Shown piece after piece: positions 8,861 through 17,717 of a stretch of DNA of 64,000 nt (positions are counted from its first letter, which is position 1; each line of letters opens with the position of its first letter). Below the pieces are notes generated by a model. It did no database searches, was not told the origin of the DNA, and saw nothing but the letters and a program-made list of their open reading frames with translations. The stretch is from the NCBI GenBank assembly GCA_039817885.1, contig JBCBUY010000003.1, positions 21,264 to 85,263 on the forward strand, given 5' to 3'. Both the position numbers and the translations under genes were made by a program. Source of the stretch: CALLCD01 sp039817885. Its GTDB lineage: Bacteria; Pseudomonadota; Alphaproteobacteria; Caulobacterales; Hyphomonadaceae.

Positions 8861-9221
8861 ATGAGCAAGCGTGACGAGCTAATCGAAAAGTATACGAAGC
8901 AGATGACCGAGAAAGTCGGCTTGAAAGTCGACAAGGCATTGCTTGAAGGCGTGACCAAAGCCTGCGGTCCAAGCATCTATAACAAAGACTCTTCGCAAGT
9001 TGCAGCGTCTGATGACAAAGAACTGGATCGCATCAAGAAGAACTTCTTGATCAAAAAGCTTGGCTTGAAAGATACACCGAAGCTGGACGAAGGCATTCAG
9101 GAAGTGATTGCAACTTATGGAAAGTCCACACGGCCGAAGTACCGCGCTGTGTTCTACTATTTGCTTGCAAAGCAATTCCGCAAAGCATCAGCTTTCAAAT
9201 AAGCTTCTGTACGGATTAAAT
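8618..9221. repeat. 12-bp perfect inverted repeat flanking the DUF2853 gene
   Basis: ATTTAATCCGTA at 8618-8629 is the exact reverse complement of TACGGATTAAAT at 9210-9221. The arms enclose a 580-base AT-rich segment whose only gene is DUF2853. No transposase or target duplication is visible, so a non-autonomous mobile origin is only a possibility; chance cannot be excluded. Confidence 0.35.
8861..9202 (+). CDS. DUF2853 family protein
   Basis: A small 113-residue Lys-rich, helical cytoplasmic protein. It contains the family's conserved GPSIYNKDSSQVAASD block (about residues 37-52) and the C-terminal KYRAVFYYLLAKQF helix. The family is common in alphaproteobacteria; its function is unknown to me. 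ATG 8861 is preferred over upstream frame extension because an AGAGGGAG ribosome site precedes it. A strong terminator follows at 9229-9255. The flanking 12-bp inverted repeat is noted separately. Confidence 0.85.
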   Translation: MSKRDELIEKYTKQMTEKVGLKVDKALLEGVTKACGPSIYNKDSSQVAASDDKELDRIKKNFLIKKLGLKDTPKLDEGIQEVIATYGKSTRPKYRAVFYYLLAKQFRKASAFK

Positions 9222-9228
9222 GAAAAAG

Positions 9229-9255
9229 GCCGGGCATCATATGCTCGGCTTTTTT
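9229..9255 (+). terminator. Rho-independent terminator after DUF2853
   Basis: GCCGGGCAT (9229-9237), loop CAT, ATGCTCGGC (9241-9249), then six T. The stem has one mismatch. The A-run before the stem lets it also serve the convergent M13 peptidase gene. Confidence 0.85.
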
Positions 9256-9259
9256 ATTG

Positions 9260-11347
9260 CTACCAGATCCTGACCCGATCCTCGGGCGACAAATACAGAT
9301 CGTCGCCCGGCTGGACGTCGAAAGCATCGTACCATTCATCCATATTGCGGACGATGCCATTGACCCGAAGCGCCATCGGGGCGTGGACTTGAGATAAGAT
9401 CCGCTTTCGAAGACCCTGCTCTGTTCGTTTGTATCGCCGGGCTTGGGCGCGCCCCAGGAAGAAGCGCTGCGGGCCCGTAAAGCCTTCCAATATCTCCGGC
9501 TCTTCGCCATCGAGGGACAAGAGATATGCGTGATATGCCATTGTTACGCCGGCAAGATCACCGATGTTCTCTCCCAATGTCTGCCGGCCATTTACGTTCA
9601 AGCCAGGCAATGGCTCATACTGGTTGAATTGAGCGACCAGCCGGTCCCCCAAAGCATCGAACGCCGCACGGTCTTCGTCTGTCCACCAATTCTCAAGCCG
9701 ACCATCCGCGCCATATCGCGACCCCTGATCATCAAAGCCGTGGCCAATCTCATGACCAATTACAGTTCCGATCGCACCATAATTCAATGCGGGATCTGCA
9801 AGGGGATCGAACATGGGTGACTGTATGTACCCTGCGGGAATGAACGCCTCATTGCGGGTTCGGCTATAGGACGCATTCACCGTTTGCGGGTTTCGTGTCC
9901 ACTCCCCCTGTTCCACGGGCCGGCCCAGCTTCTGCCGATTGAATGCCCGATCGGCGGCGCGCAAGCGACGCACATTGCCGAAGAGGTCATAAGCGCTGAT
10001 GTCTACGTTCTCATAATCACGCCAAACTTCCGGATATCCAATCTGCCCGGACATTGCATTGAGTTTCGCAAGTGCAGCTTGCTTGGTCTCGTCCGTCATC
10101 CAGGTGAGGTTTGAGATACGGTTCCTATAGGCCGCCTTCACATTCTCGAATATCTCCGTCATCTGACGTTTAGAGTCTTCAGCGAAGTATCGCTCAACAT
10201 ACAGCTTGCCGATTTCCTGACCGAGACGATTGTCGACAAAACTGATGGCGCGCCATTGCCGCGCTCTCGGAATGGTCTGGCCGTGCAGCGTGCGCCGAAA
10301 GAACCCGAAACTTGGATCAGCGAATTTTCGCGGCATGTAGACCGCATTGGCTGCCACATAGTGGAACAGGAGATAATCTCGCCATTGGCTGACCGGTGTG
10401 CTCTCGAACAGTCTCGCCAATTCCGGGAATGCTGTTTTTTCGCGAACGAGAATGTGTGGTGCATCCGACAGGCCGTCTTCGTCCAGAAGCACCGCCCAGG
10501 GAAAGTCTGGTGCAAACGCGACCAGCTCGCGTTTTGACATCGGATTAAAGGTCAGTTCCGCGTTGCGACGGTCAGCCCGTGTCCAATGCTGTTCAGCAAT
10601 TGCCCGCTCAAGCGCGACGACGGCCTCAGCGCGCACTCGGGCGTTCTGTTCTCCCAGAAGCGTCAGGATCGTCTCTATATGGCCGGTATAGTCTGACCGA
10701 ATGGATTCAAGGCGTCGGCTCTGCAGAAGATAATAGGTGCGGTCTGGCAATCCCAGTCGTCCATGGCCAATGCGAAGAACATGTTCCGTCGGGTTTTTTG
10801 GATCGATCCCGACGCCCGCCTCGAACAGGCTTGCGATACCCAATTCAGGGTCCGCCATGGCGCGCGCAACATCCTCATGGGATTGAACTCGGCGCAAACG
10901 ATCAAGATGTTCTTCAAAGGGGGTAAGCGCAGCAATCTCGATCCGTGCCTCGTCCATAAAGCTCTTATAGAGATCTCTTATGCGCTGCTCTGGTGTGCCC
11001 CGTGCTGCGAAAGACGCATCGATATCTGTAATGATCTCAGCAAGCCGGTCCCGCGTGCGATTTCGCATATCGACGGAAAAGCCTGTCCCAGAACTATCGC
11101 TCGGGATCGTCGCCGAAGCGAGCCAGCCGCCATTTGCGAAGATAAAGAAATCGTCACCGGGGCGGGTCCGCTTATCGAAGGCATCGAGAGGATATCCCCA
11201 GGGCTCGATCAGCGGACCTTCTGGCGCAACATACGTCACCTCGGTTGTCTCAACTGGTTGTGGTCTCTCAGTTGTCTCCCCCCGTCCGCAACTTGCCAGA
11301 AGGATGACAACCGTACAGAGCAGGAGACTACTTGAAGACTTACGCAC
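9260..11347 (-). CDS. M13 family zinc metallopeptidase, lipoprotein type
   Basis: This is the second M13 (neprilysin-like) peptidase in the window, about 695 residues. A hydrophobic signal ends in LLASC-GRG, a lipobox, so it is probably membrane-anchored, unlike the first, which has a normal signal peptide. The zinc site HEIGH is at about 532-536 and GENIGDLAG follows near 592; the chain ends RVRIW. GTG at 11345-11347 with an AGGG upstream was chosen over TTG at 11365. The two M13 proteins share the same architecture but are clearly diverged. Confidence 0.88.
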   Translation of the reverse strand: MRKSSSSLLLCTVVILLASCGRGETTERPQPVETTEVTYVAPEGPLIEPWGYPLDAFDKRTRPGDDFFIFANGGWLASATIPSDSSGTGFSVDMRNRTRDRLAEIITDIDASFAARGTPEQRIRDLYKSFMDEARIEIAALTPFEEHLDRLRRVQSHEDVARAMADPELGIASLFEAGVGIDPKNPTEHVLRIGHGRLGLPDRTYYLLQSRRLESIRSDYTGHIETILTLLGEQNARVRAEAVVALERAIAEQHWTRADRRNAELTFNPMSKRELVAFAPDFPWAVLLDEDGLSDAPHILVREKTAFPELARLFESTPVSQWRDYLLFHYVAANAVYMPRKFADPSFGFFRRTLHGQTIPRARQWRAISFVDNRLGQEIGKLYVERYFAEDSKRQMTEIFENVKAAYRNRISNLTWMTDETKQAALAKLNAMSGQIGYPEVWRDYENVDISAYDLFGNVRRLRAADRAFNRQKLGRPVEQGEWTRNPQTVNASYSRTRNEAFIPAGYIQSPMFDPLADPALNYGAIGTVIGHEIGHGFDDQGSRYGADGRLENWWTDEDRAAFDALGDRLVAQFNQYEPLPGLNVNGRQTLGENIGDLAGVTMAYHAYLLSLDGEEPEILEGFTGPQRFFLGRAQARRYKRTEQGLRKRILSQVHAPMALRVNGIVRNMDEWYDAFDVQPGDDLYLSPEDRVRIW

Positions 11348-11446
11348 ACCTAAACCCTGCTGCAACCGCGAGATTGTGGCTGACCAAACGCGTGTTGTCT
11401 AAGGTTCCTTCAGAGTATCGGCAAGAGTATTGCCGTTCATGACCAG

Positions 11447-12577
11447 CTAAAAGCCCTGCAGCGTTGCGTAACGATCCCTATGGAAACTCTCGCCGCCATA
11501 AAGCGTTTCCGCCACACGCGCCCGCTTGAGGAATAGGCCCGCATCATGCTCGTCGGTCATGCCGATGCCGCCATGCATTTGCACAGTCTCGTTCGACACA
11601 AGATGCAATGTCTCCCCAGCCCGCGCTTTGGCAAGACTGGCAAGCGCCGGCACGTTATTGCGGCCGGTATCGACAGCAGACAAGGCACCGGCCACGGCAG
11701 ACCGGGTCAGCTCGAGTTCCGTGAACATCAACGCAGCGCGGTGTTGCAGGGCCTGGAAGGATCCAATCAGCTGACCAAACTGTTTCCGAGTCTGGAGATA
11801 TTCGAGCGTCATCTCGAAGGCTGCACTGGCTGAGCCCAGCATTTCAGCGGCCAAGCCAATTCGCGCCCGATCCAGCACGGGCGAGAGAATGTCCCAGCCC
11901 TTGCCCGCCTCGCCGAGATTCGCAACAGCGTTCGCATTCTCAAAAGACAAATGTGCTGCGCCATGGGCGTCCAACGTGTTCAGCGTCTGTACACTCACCC
12001 CGTCTGCATCCCGGGGCACGAGGCAGAGGGTCAGCCCTTCTTCGTCGCCTGGCTTTCCGGCACTGCGGCCAACAACAATGAACATGTCGGCATGTTGGGC
12101 ATCGGGCACATAGCGCTTCGAGCCAGAGATCACCGTCTCACCGCCATCGGTCTTTGCTTCGGTGGCAATATTTGTGGGCGCATGATGGGTGCCCTCTTCC
12201 AGGGCGAGTGCGAACGTCGCCTCACCCATGGCGATCTTGGGCAGCCATTCCCCCGCAAGGTCAGCATCGCCCGAGAGCTGTATGGCGGACGCTGCAATCA
12301 GTGCGGTTTGCAGAAGCGGGGTGACTGCAAGGGTGCGGCCTTGAGCTTCAAGAATCTGTCCGAGCCCCACCAGGCCGAAATGCTCTCCGCCTGGCTCATC
12401 GGGGATGATCACACCGAAGAAGCCGAGCTCGGCAAGCTTCTTGCGCGTCTCGGGATCGACACCGTTCGCGCCGGCATCGCGCAGAGCGCGGAGGTGTGTG
12501 GTCGGCAATTCGTCTCGGGCAAAGGCGAGCGCGGTGTCCCGCAGCATTTGCTGGTCTTCTGTAAGTATGAAGGTCAT
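11447..12577 (-). CDS. Acyl-CoA dehydrogenase family protein (second of pair)
   Basis: A 376-residue flavoenzyme of the acyl-CoA dehydrogenase fold: an N-terminal helical domain (TEDQQMLRDTALAFARDELP), a middle beta domain, and C-terminal helices with YLQTRKQFGQLIGSFQALQHR and the FAD/Q-H motif MHGGIGMTDEHD near 340. It oxidises an acyl-CoA at the alpha-beta bond. The gene starts 4 bases after its partner at 12582-13802, so the two probably form a heteromeric enzyme, as in bacterial steroid or branched-acyl degradation pairs. The actual substrate cannot be told. Confidence 0.88.
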   Translation of the reverse strand: MTFILTEDQQMLRDTALAFARDELPTTHLRALRDAGANGVDPETRKKLAELGFFGVIIPDEPGGEHFGLVGLGQILEAQGRTLAVTPLLQTALIAASAIQLSGDADLAGEWLPKIAMGEATFALALEEGTHHAPTNIATEAKTDGGETVISGSKRYVPDAQHADMFIVVGRSAGKPGDEEGLTLCLVPRDADGVSVQTLNTLDAHGAAHLSFENANAVANLGEAGKGWDILSPVLDRARIGLAAEMLGSASAAFEMTLEYLQTRKQFGQLIGSFQALQHRAALMFTELELTRSAVAGALSAVDTGRNNVPALASLAKARAGETLHLVSNETVQMHGGIGMTDEHDAGLFLKRARVAETLYGGESFHRDRYATLQGF

Positions 12578-12581
12578 TGGA

Positions 12582-13802
12582 CTACTGATGCTCCCGGAGG
12601 CCGAGCACGCGCTTGGCGATCACGTTGAGGTTCACCTCAGACGTTCCGCCCTCAATCGAGTTGCCCTTGGCCCGCAGCATAGCCCGGGTGGCCCCCATAG
12701 CACGTTTATCAAAGCCATCGCCCGACCAGCCAAGACCTTCGGTGCCGAGCGCCTCGACCGTCAGCTCTGTTTTTTCCTGGTTCAGCTTTGCCGCACAATA
12801 TTTCAGGATCGATGTGGTTGCGCCGATATCGTTCCCGGCTTTCGCTTCTTCTGTGCCGCGGCGAACAGTCAGCCCGAACGCCTTGTCGTACATCATATGT
12901 TTTGTGATGCGGGCGCGGAGGTCGCCATCGGACAAGGCACCAGAGCCGTCAGTGCCGAGGTGGTATTTGGCGATGTCGTGTAAGCCCATGGCCCCGGAGC
13001 CCGCACTGGTCGAGCCAAAGCCGCCAGCAGAAATCGACTGCCGTTCAAACTGCAACAGGCGTTTTGCGATGGTCCAGCCTTTGTTCAACTCGCCAACCAT
13101 CTGCGCCTTCGGGACTTTCACATCATTGAAGAACGTCTCGCAGAACGGCGATGACCCGGAAATCAGTTTGATGGGGCGCGTCTCTACGCCATCAGTTTCC
13201 ATATCGAAGACGATGAAGCTGATGCCGTTATGTTTCTCGCTTGTGTCCGTGCGGACGAGGCAGAAGATCCAATCGGCATGGTCGGCATAGGAGGTCCAGA
13301 CCTTCTGGCCATTGATCAGATAATGATCGCCCTGGTCTTCACACTTGGTCTGAAGGCCTGCCAGGTCCGACCCAGCGCCTGGTTCGGAATAGCCCTGGCA
13401 CCAGCGGATTTCACCTTTCACGATCTGCGGCAGAAAGCGCTTCTTCTGTTCTTCATTGCCGAACTCGAGAAGCGCCGGGCCAAACATCCAGATCCCGAAG
13501 GAGAAGAGCGGCTCGCGCGCTTTGATGCGCTGCATCTCTTCTTTTAGTATCCGCGCCTCGTCTTTTGAGAGCCCGCCACCGCCATATTCGGCTGGCCATT
13601 CCGGGGCGGTCCACCCCTTCTCGCCCATTCGGGCGAGCCAGAGCTTTGCGTCCGGATTCTTGTATTCCTGGCCCCGGCCACCCCAAATGACATCGGCATC
13701 GCTCGTCATTGGCGTACGCATGGTGTCCGGACAATTCTCTTCGAGCCATGTGCGGGTCTCTGCCCGGAAAGCGTCAAGCTGGGCGGTGTCGCCATAAGCC
13801 AT
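12582..13802 (-). CDS. Acyl-CoA dehydrogenase family protein (first of pair)
   Basis: This 406-residue protein has the acyl-CoA dehydrogenase signature: QGYSEPGAGSDLAGLQTKCE in the middle domain and the C-terminal GTEGLGWSGDGFDKRAM and EGGTSEVNLNVIAKRVLGL segment. Together with the adjacent 376-residue paralogue (4-base gap) it looks like an alpha/beta heteromeric dehydrogenase acting on a bulky or branched acyl-CoA. An NTF2-like protein is encoded just upstream on the same strand. Confidence 0.9.
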   Translation of the reverse strand: MAYGDTAQLDAFRAETRTWLEENCPDTMRTPMTSDADVIWGGRGQEYKNPDAKLWLARMGEKGWTAPEWPAEYGGGGLSKDEARILKEEMQRIKAREPLFSFGIWMFGPALLEFGNEEQKKRFLPQIVKGEIRWCQGYSEPGAGSDLAGLQTKCEDQGDHYLINGQKVWTSYADHADWIFCLVRTDTSEKHNGISFIVFDMETDGVETRPIKLISGSSPFCETFFNDVKVPKAQMVGELNKGWTIAKRLLQFERQSISAGGFGSTSAGSGAMGLHDIAKYHLGTDGSGALSDGDLRARITKHMMYDKAFGLTVRRGTEEAKAGNDIGATTSILKYCAAKLNQEKTELTVEALGTEGLGWSGDGFDKRAMGATRAMLRAKGNSIEGGTSEVNLNVIAKRVLGLREHQ

Positions 13803-13908
13803 GGTGCAATGTCCTCTGAATGCTGGTTACGATCAAAGCCTACTCCCTTGCCGGGACGAGGCCAAGGCATCACGCAAGGGCAGATGACTGCAGACAGACG
13901 ACGAATGG

Positions 13909-14301
13909 CTATCCTTCGAGCGGGTAAGCAAACTCCTCTCTGTGGATCTTACCGGCCTCATTGACGTAATATGTTGCAACTTCTCGCATTTGTGTTCGCT
14001 CGCCGGTGTTCTTGTCCGTCACATCCATGCTGAAGATCACATTAAAGCGATCATTGCCATGGACGAATGGACCTTCGGCTTGCGAGGAATGCACTTCGTG
14101 GTTTGCAAACCACCATTCGTGCTTGCCCTTTATGGCGTCCAGACCAGGTGCCTCGGCACTGTCCTGGCCCGGCATCGGTACCGCTTCGGCAGAGACAGCG
14201 TCTGTTGCATAGAACTGATCGAGACACTCGGTGTCCCGTCCCTCATTGCAGAGTTCAACGAGCTGTCCGCCGATCTGCATCAATTCCTGTGGTGTCGCCA
14301 T
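13909..14301 (-). CDS. NTF2-like (SnoaL-type) protein
   Basis: A small 130-residue protein with the alpha+beta cone pattern of NTF2/SnoaL proteins: the N-terminal helix QLVELCNEGRDTECLDQFYATDAV, the central HEWWFANHEVH helix and strand, and a beta-rich C-terminal half. No catalytic residues can be assigned. ATG at 14299-14301 with GGGAGGATTGGAT before it fixes the start; a longer open frame upstream overlaps the neighbour and is not used. It may act with the acyl-CoA dehydrogenases that follow. Confidence 0.8.
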   Translation of the reverse strand: MATPQELMQIGGQLVELCNEGRDTECLDQFYATDAVSAEAVPMPGQDSAEAPGLDAIKGKHEWWFANHEVHSSQAEGPFVHGNDRFNVIFSMDVTDKNTGERTQMREVATYYVNEAGKIHREEFAYPLEG

Positions 14302-14369
14302 ATCCAATCCTCCCATGATCTGATTTCGGAACGGCAATGATATCATGGGCGGGCTGAAATTGCAGTCCT

Positions 14370-14594
14370 TCAAAATCGACTGAAGGGCGATTGTTCGGGC
14401 CCGGTTTCGAGGCCGAGCAGATTCACCGCATTGACGAGAAACAAAAAGAACACGAACCCTGCAAATATCAGGACCAAGCGCCAGGATATTGCCCAAGGAC
14501 GCAGATCCTCCTTGGGCAGACCTGCTCGCCAATTGGCGATGACGCACAGTCCGAGGGACACAACAAGGCCGACAATCGTCGCCGTCCATCCCAT
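14370..14594 (-). CDS. Small two-helix membrane protein
   Basis: This 74-residue protein has two hydrophobic helices (about 3-20 and 38-60), with a short loop rich in charged residues between them. GGAGG precedes the ATG by 8 bases. The gene begins 16 bases after the stop of the glycosyltransferase on the same strand and is probably translated from the same mRNA. I do not recognise the family. Confidence 0.6.
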   Translation of the reverse strand: MGWTATIVGLVVSLGLCVIANWRAGLPKEDLRPWAISWRLVLIFAGFVFFLFLVNAVNLLGLETGPEQSPFSRF

Positions 14595-14610
14595 CCAAAC
14601 GGTCCTCCGG

Positions 14611-16065
14611 CTAATAGTATGCTGCCGGGTCTAGTGATGGTGTGTTCGCCGTCAAGCCATGGGGCGTCTTCGCCCAACTATAGGGCGATCTGAAAAGCTC
14701 CATAATGGCCCGAGCAGCGGCAAGCGACAGGAGCGGCCAATAGATCGGTAAGGTCAAAACAAGGACCCAACGATGCTGTCCTCTGCCCGGTGCTGCCAAT
14801 GCGGCAATAGCGTTGACGATGTAGCCGAGCCCAATCACCGCCAAGCTCATGGCGCTGACCCCCATCCCTGGCAGCGCGAGACTAATGAGGCACCAAAGCA
14901 ATAAGGGGCCGTGCAGGCAGGCGGAGAGTATAGCGCCGGCCAGTAGCAACTGGATGGACAGATAGCGCCTCAAGCCAAGCTCGGCGGCGACCGCTGCCGG
15001 GTGCGTCATTAGGACGGCCCAGGTCTGCATATAGCCCTTGATCCAGCGAGACCGCTGAGCGGTCCAAATGCTCAGTCTTTCGGGAGCCTCTTCAAGTGTC
15101 GGTTGGGAGATCGACGAAATCTGCCACCCCAGCCGGGCGAACCGCAGGCCAAGATCGGCGTCTTCGGTCACGTTCCATGCATCCCATCCGCCAACGGCCT
15201 TCAACACGTCAACTCGGAAATGATTGCTCGTGCCGCCAAGGGCGATCGGAAGCTTGGCCCTGGCAAGAGCCGGAACGATGAGACCGAAATGAACATCGTA
15301 TTCCAGCCCCCATTGACCTGCCGTCCAGCTGCAGGCGGCATTGTGGGCCCGCAGCGGAGCCTGCACACAAGCAACGTCGTTTGACGCCTTGTGCTCGAAC
15401 GCCATAACAGCCGCCTTCAGCTGGGCGGGGTGCGGACGATCCTCTGCATCATAAATGGTTAGATACTGTCCGCGAGCGCGCGACAATCCAACATTCAGGG
15501 CTCGCGGCTTGGTGCGCGGCACCCCATCGGGCAGCGCTAGGATTGACCAATAGCCCGGCATATTGGCCTTCCTCAAAGCCTGTCTGGTCGGGTGGTCCGT
15601 CTCTTCGGTCAGGAAGATCACGTCCATTTTCTCGATCGGGTAATCAAGGCGTTTGATGGCCTCAACGATGGTCGGCACAGAGGCCGCTTCGTCGAACAAT
15701 GGGACAAGGACAGTATAGTCGGGCCAGGATCTGAGTGGCGGACAACTTGGTCGCCCCGTGTGCATGCCTGCCTGCCTCAGCCAGGTCGAGAGGATAAGCG
15801 CCCCGCGCAATACGATCATTGAGAAGAAAAAAGAGAGCAGGACGCCTGAGACGATACGGATCGTCAGCCCCGGTGCGACGAGTGCCAGAAGACCGATGGC
15901 GACAAGGGTGCCCCATATCCACCGGACCCGGCCGTCCAGCCGCCGGCTTGACAGGAGTGGGGCGGACTCTGCGAGACCGTTGGCGGCCCGGTGGGTCTCA
16001 ACTTCGGAGACCGTTTCGACGCGCGCTATGCCTTGATTTGTCCTGACTGCATCCGCCCCAACCAT
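14611..16065 (-). CDS. Family 2 membrane glycosyltransferase (cellulose synthase-like)
   Basis: The 484-residue protein has two N-terminal membrane segments (about 50-95), a cytoplasmic GT-A domain and three to four C-terminal membrane helices. Catalytic motifs are in order: YDAEDRP (the D-x-D type metal site), TEDADLG (general base) and QRSRWIKG (the QxxRW acceptor motif). This is the layout of processive GT2 enzymes such as BcsA, or of single-sugar lipid glycosyltransferases. No PilZ domain or other polysaccharide genes are near, so the product is unknown. The small membrane protein downstream may be a partner. Confidence 0.85.
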   Translation of the reverse strand: MVGADAVRTNQGIARVETVSEVETHRAANGLAESAPLLSSRRLDGRVRWIWGTLVAIGLLALVAPGLTIRIVSGVLLSFFFSMIVLRGALILSTWLRQAGMHTGRPSCPPLRSWPDYTVLVPLFDEAASVPTIVEAIKRLDYPIEKMDVIFLTEETDHPTRQALRKANMPGYWSILALPDGVPRTKPRALNVGLSRARGQYLTIYDAEDRPHPAQLKAAVMAFEHKASNDVACVQAPLRAHNAACSWTAGQWGLEYDVHFGLIVPALARAKLPIALGGTSNHFRVDVLKAVGGWDAWNVTEDADLGLRFARLGWQISSISQPTLEEAPERLSIWTAQRSRWIKGYMQTWAVLMTHPAAVAAELGLRRYLSIQLLLAGAILSACLHGPLLLWCLISLALPGMGVSAMSLAVIGLGYIVNAIAALAAPGRGQHRWVLVLTLPIYWPLLSLAAARAIMELFRSPYSWAKTPHGLTANTPSLDPAAYY

Positions 16066-16133
16066 GGAAGGATGAAAGACATGTAACGCTCAAGCAACAA
16101 TCAACCAAAACGCGAATCTAATGCGCATTACGA

Positions 16134-16376
16134 TCAGGAATCATCCTCGCTCGACACTGGCACCTTGGACGGCTGAGACGGCTCCGCACCGAGATTCCCG
16201 GTCGCCTTGTCGATCACATCATCGGTCAGTGTCTTGGCAAGTCCGGGGTCGCCGGGTGTCGGTCCACGCCTATGGCCACCGCCCCACCAGCCCCCGCCTC
16301 TCCACAATCGCATCAAGATCAACAAGATGAGCAGGAGGATCAGGAAGACCAGTATGTATTTCAGGAGTAAGAGCAT
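16134..16376 (-). CDS. Small single-pass membrane protein
   Basis: This 80-residue protein has a strongly hydrophobic Leu-rich N-terminal helix (about 3-22), a Trp/Gly-rich stretch (RLWRGGGWWGGGHRRG) and an acidic C-terminal tail. An AGGAG lies just before the ATG. It sits between ubiK and the glycosyltransferase on the same strand. I recognise no family. Confidence 0.5.
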   Translation of the reverse strand: MLLLLKYILVFLILLLILLILMRLWRGGGWWGGGHRRGPTPGDPGLAKTLTDDVIDKATGNLGAEPSQPSKVPVSSEDDS

Positions 16377-16400
16377 ATCTCCAGCTCCAGGTGACCGCGC

Positions 16401-16646
16401 TTAGTCTTTGCTGCCCTTCAGGGATGCAAGTTCTGCTTCCAGCGCGTCGATCCTCTCAACAGCTGCTTGCAGCAGGGATTTTAGCACATCAATATCCTCG
16501 CGGGTCGCGAGATCCATATCCGCAACGAGGCGCGCTGCCTGGTTCTGAACAAGGGTTTGGGCCTCCTCACCGACGGACCTGGCCGCCCCCATGGCTCCAG
16601 TCATCAGACCGGCTAATTCATCGAGCAGTGGATTTTGAGCCGCCAT
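16401..16646 (-). CDS. ubiK: UbiK-family accessory factor (BMFP)
   Basis: An 81-residue protein with an N-terminal amphipathic helix (about 3-25) and a C-terminal coiled coil (about 50-75: REDIDVLKSLLQAAVERIDALEAELASLK in part). This matches the short BMFP/UbiK family. In Escherichia coli UbiK binds UbiJ and assists aerobic ubiquinone biosynthesis; in other bacteria members were described as membrane-fusogenic. The gene is divergent from lgt with 78 bases between the starts. Confidence 0.8.
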   Translation of the reverse strand: MAAQNPLLDELAGLMTGAMGAARSVGEEAQTLVQNQAARLVADMDLATREDIDVLKSLLQAAVERIDALEAELASLKGSKD

Positions 16647-16724
16647 GGCGTTACTCCTTCAAGCAATTGTCGCCTTTCTGTCCTACCAGATGGTATCAAA
16701 ACGCTTAAGGGAAAAGGCCTTCCT

Positions 16725-17669
16725 ATGATTGCATTTGCCGCGCTCGCTTTTCCCGAGTTCAGTCCGTATGTGTTCACTATTCCGGAATTGAACCTGTTCG
16801 GACTGGAAATCGGCCCTCTGCCGCTTCGCTGGTATGCAGTGTCATACATTATCGGGTTGCTCGCAGGGTTTGCCTATGTGAACCGCATTATTCAGACGCC
16901 GGCGCTGTATGGCGGTCCACCGCCTGTTACGCGCGAGGATACGGATGATGTCTTCGTGTGGGTTCTTATCGGCATGATCCTGGGTGGCCGCGTTGGATAC
17001 GTGCTGTTTTATCAACTGCCCTTCGAGCCTGAGCGCATTGCTGCAGATCCTTTGAGCCTCATCCGGGTCTGGGATGGTGGTCTGTCCTTTCATGGCGGCT
17101 TCATCGGGGTTTGCCTGGTCATCTTCCTTGTCGCGCGGGCTCGAAAGATCCCGTTGCTTAACTTTGCCGATCTCGGGGCGATGCTTGCTCCGATTCCCGT
17201 GTTCGCGGTGCGCGTTCTCGGCAACTTCATGAACGCCGAATTATATGGCCGTCATACGGAGAGTTCGCTCGGTATGGTTTTTCCGGAAGGGTATTCTCGG
17301 AACGCCTCCGGACCACCAGCTGCCTGGGATGCGGTTGAAAAGACGTGGGTCTATCTCGGTACGGAAATGCCCCGCCATCCAAGCCAGATCTATGAAGGTG
17401 TCTTGGAGGGGCTTATCCCCTTCATGGTTCTGGGCGTCCTGGCCTGGCGGTACAAGATCCTCCAGCGGCCTGGCCTTGCGACCGGAATATTCTTCATCAT
17501 GTACGGTATTGGCCGGACGATTGCTGAGAATTTCCGCGAACCCGATGCCCATATCGGTTTCTTGCCGGGCGGCATTACGATGGGTATGCTTCTCTCCTTG
17601 CCGATCTGGATTGCGGGCGCGCTATTCATCTGGACTGCCCTGCGCACCGAACCCGCAAAGGCAGCATAA
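16725..17669 (+). CDS. lgt: Prolipoprotein diacylglyceryl transferase
   Basis: Lgt is an inner-membrane enzyme that transfers diacylglycerol from phosphatidylglycerol to the lipobox Cys of prolipoproteins. This 314-residue copy has seven hydrophobic helices, the PLRWYAVSYIIG segment, the GGRVGYVLFY block, SFHGGFIG (catalytic His) and RLGNFMNAELYGR as RVLGNFMNAELYGR. ATG 16725 is preferred because upstream extension adds residues that the family lacks. Several lipoproteins in this window (esterase, M13, TraB, pseudoazurin) would be its substrates. Confidence 0.95.
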   Translation: MIAFAALAFPEFSPYVFTIPELNLFGLEIGPLPLRWYAVSYIIGLLAGFAYVNRIIQTPALYGGPPPVTREDTDDVFVWVLIGMILGGRVGYVLFYQLPFEPERIAADPLSLIRVWDGGLSFHGGFIGVCLVIFLVARARKIPLLNFADLGAMLAPIPVFAVRVLGNFMNAELYGRHTESSLGMVFPEGYSRNASGPPAAWDAVEKTWVYLGTEMPRHPSQIYEGVLEGLIPFMVLGVLAWRYKILQRPGLATGIFFIMYGIGRTIAENFREPDAHIGFLPGGITMGMLLSLPIWIAGALFIWTALRTEPAKAA

Positions 17670-17717
17670 CAGGCTCAGCCGTTCCCTTTCGGATGAAAAG
17701 TCCCTAAGTAGCGCTCC

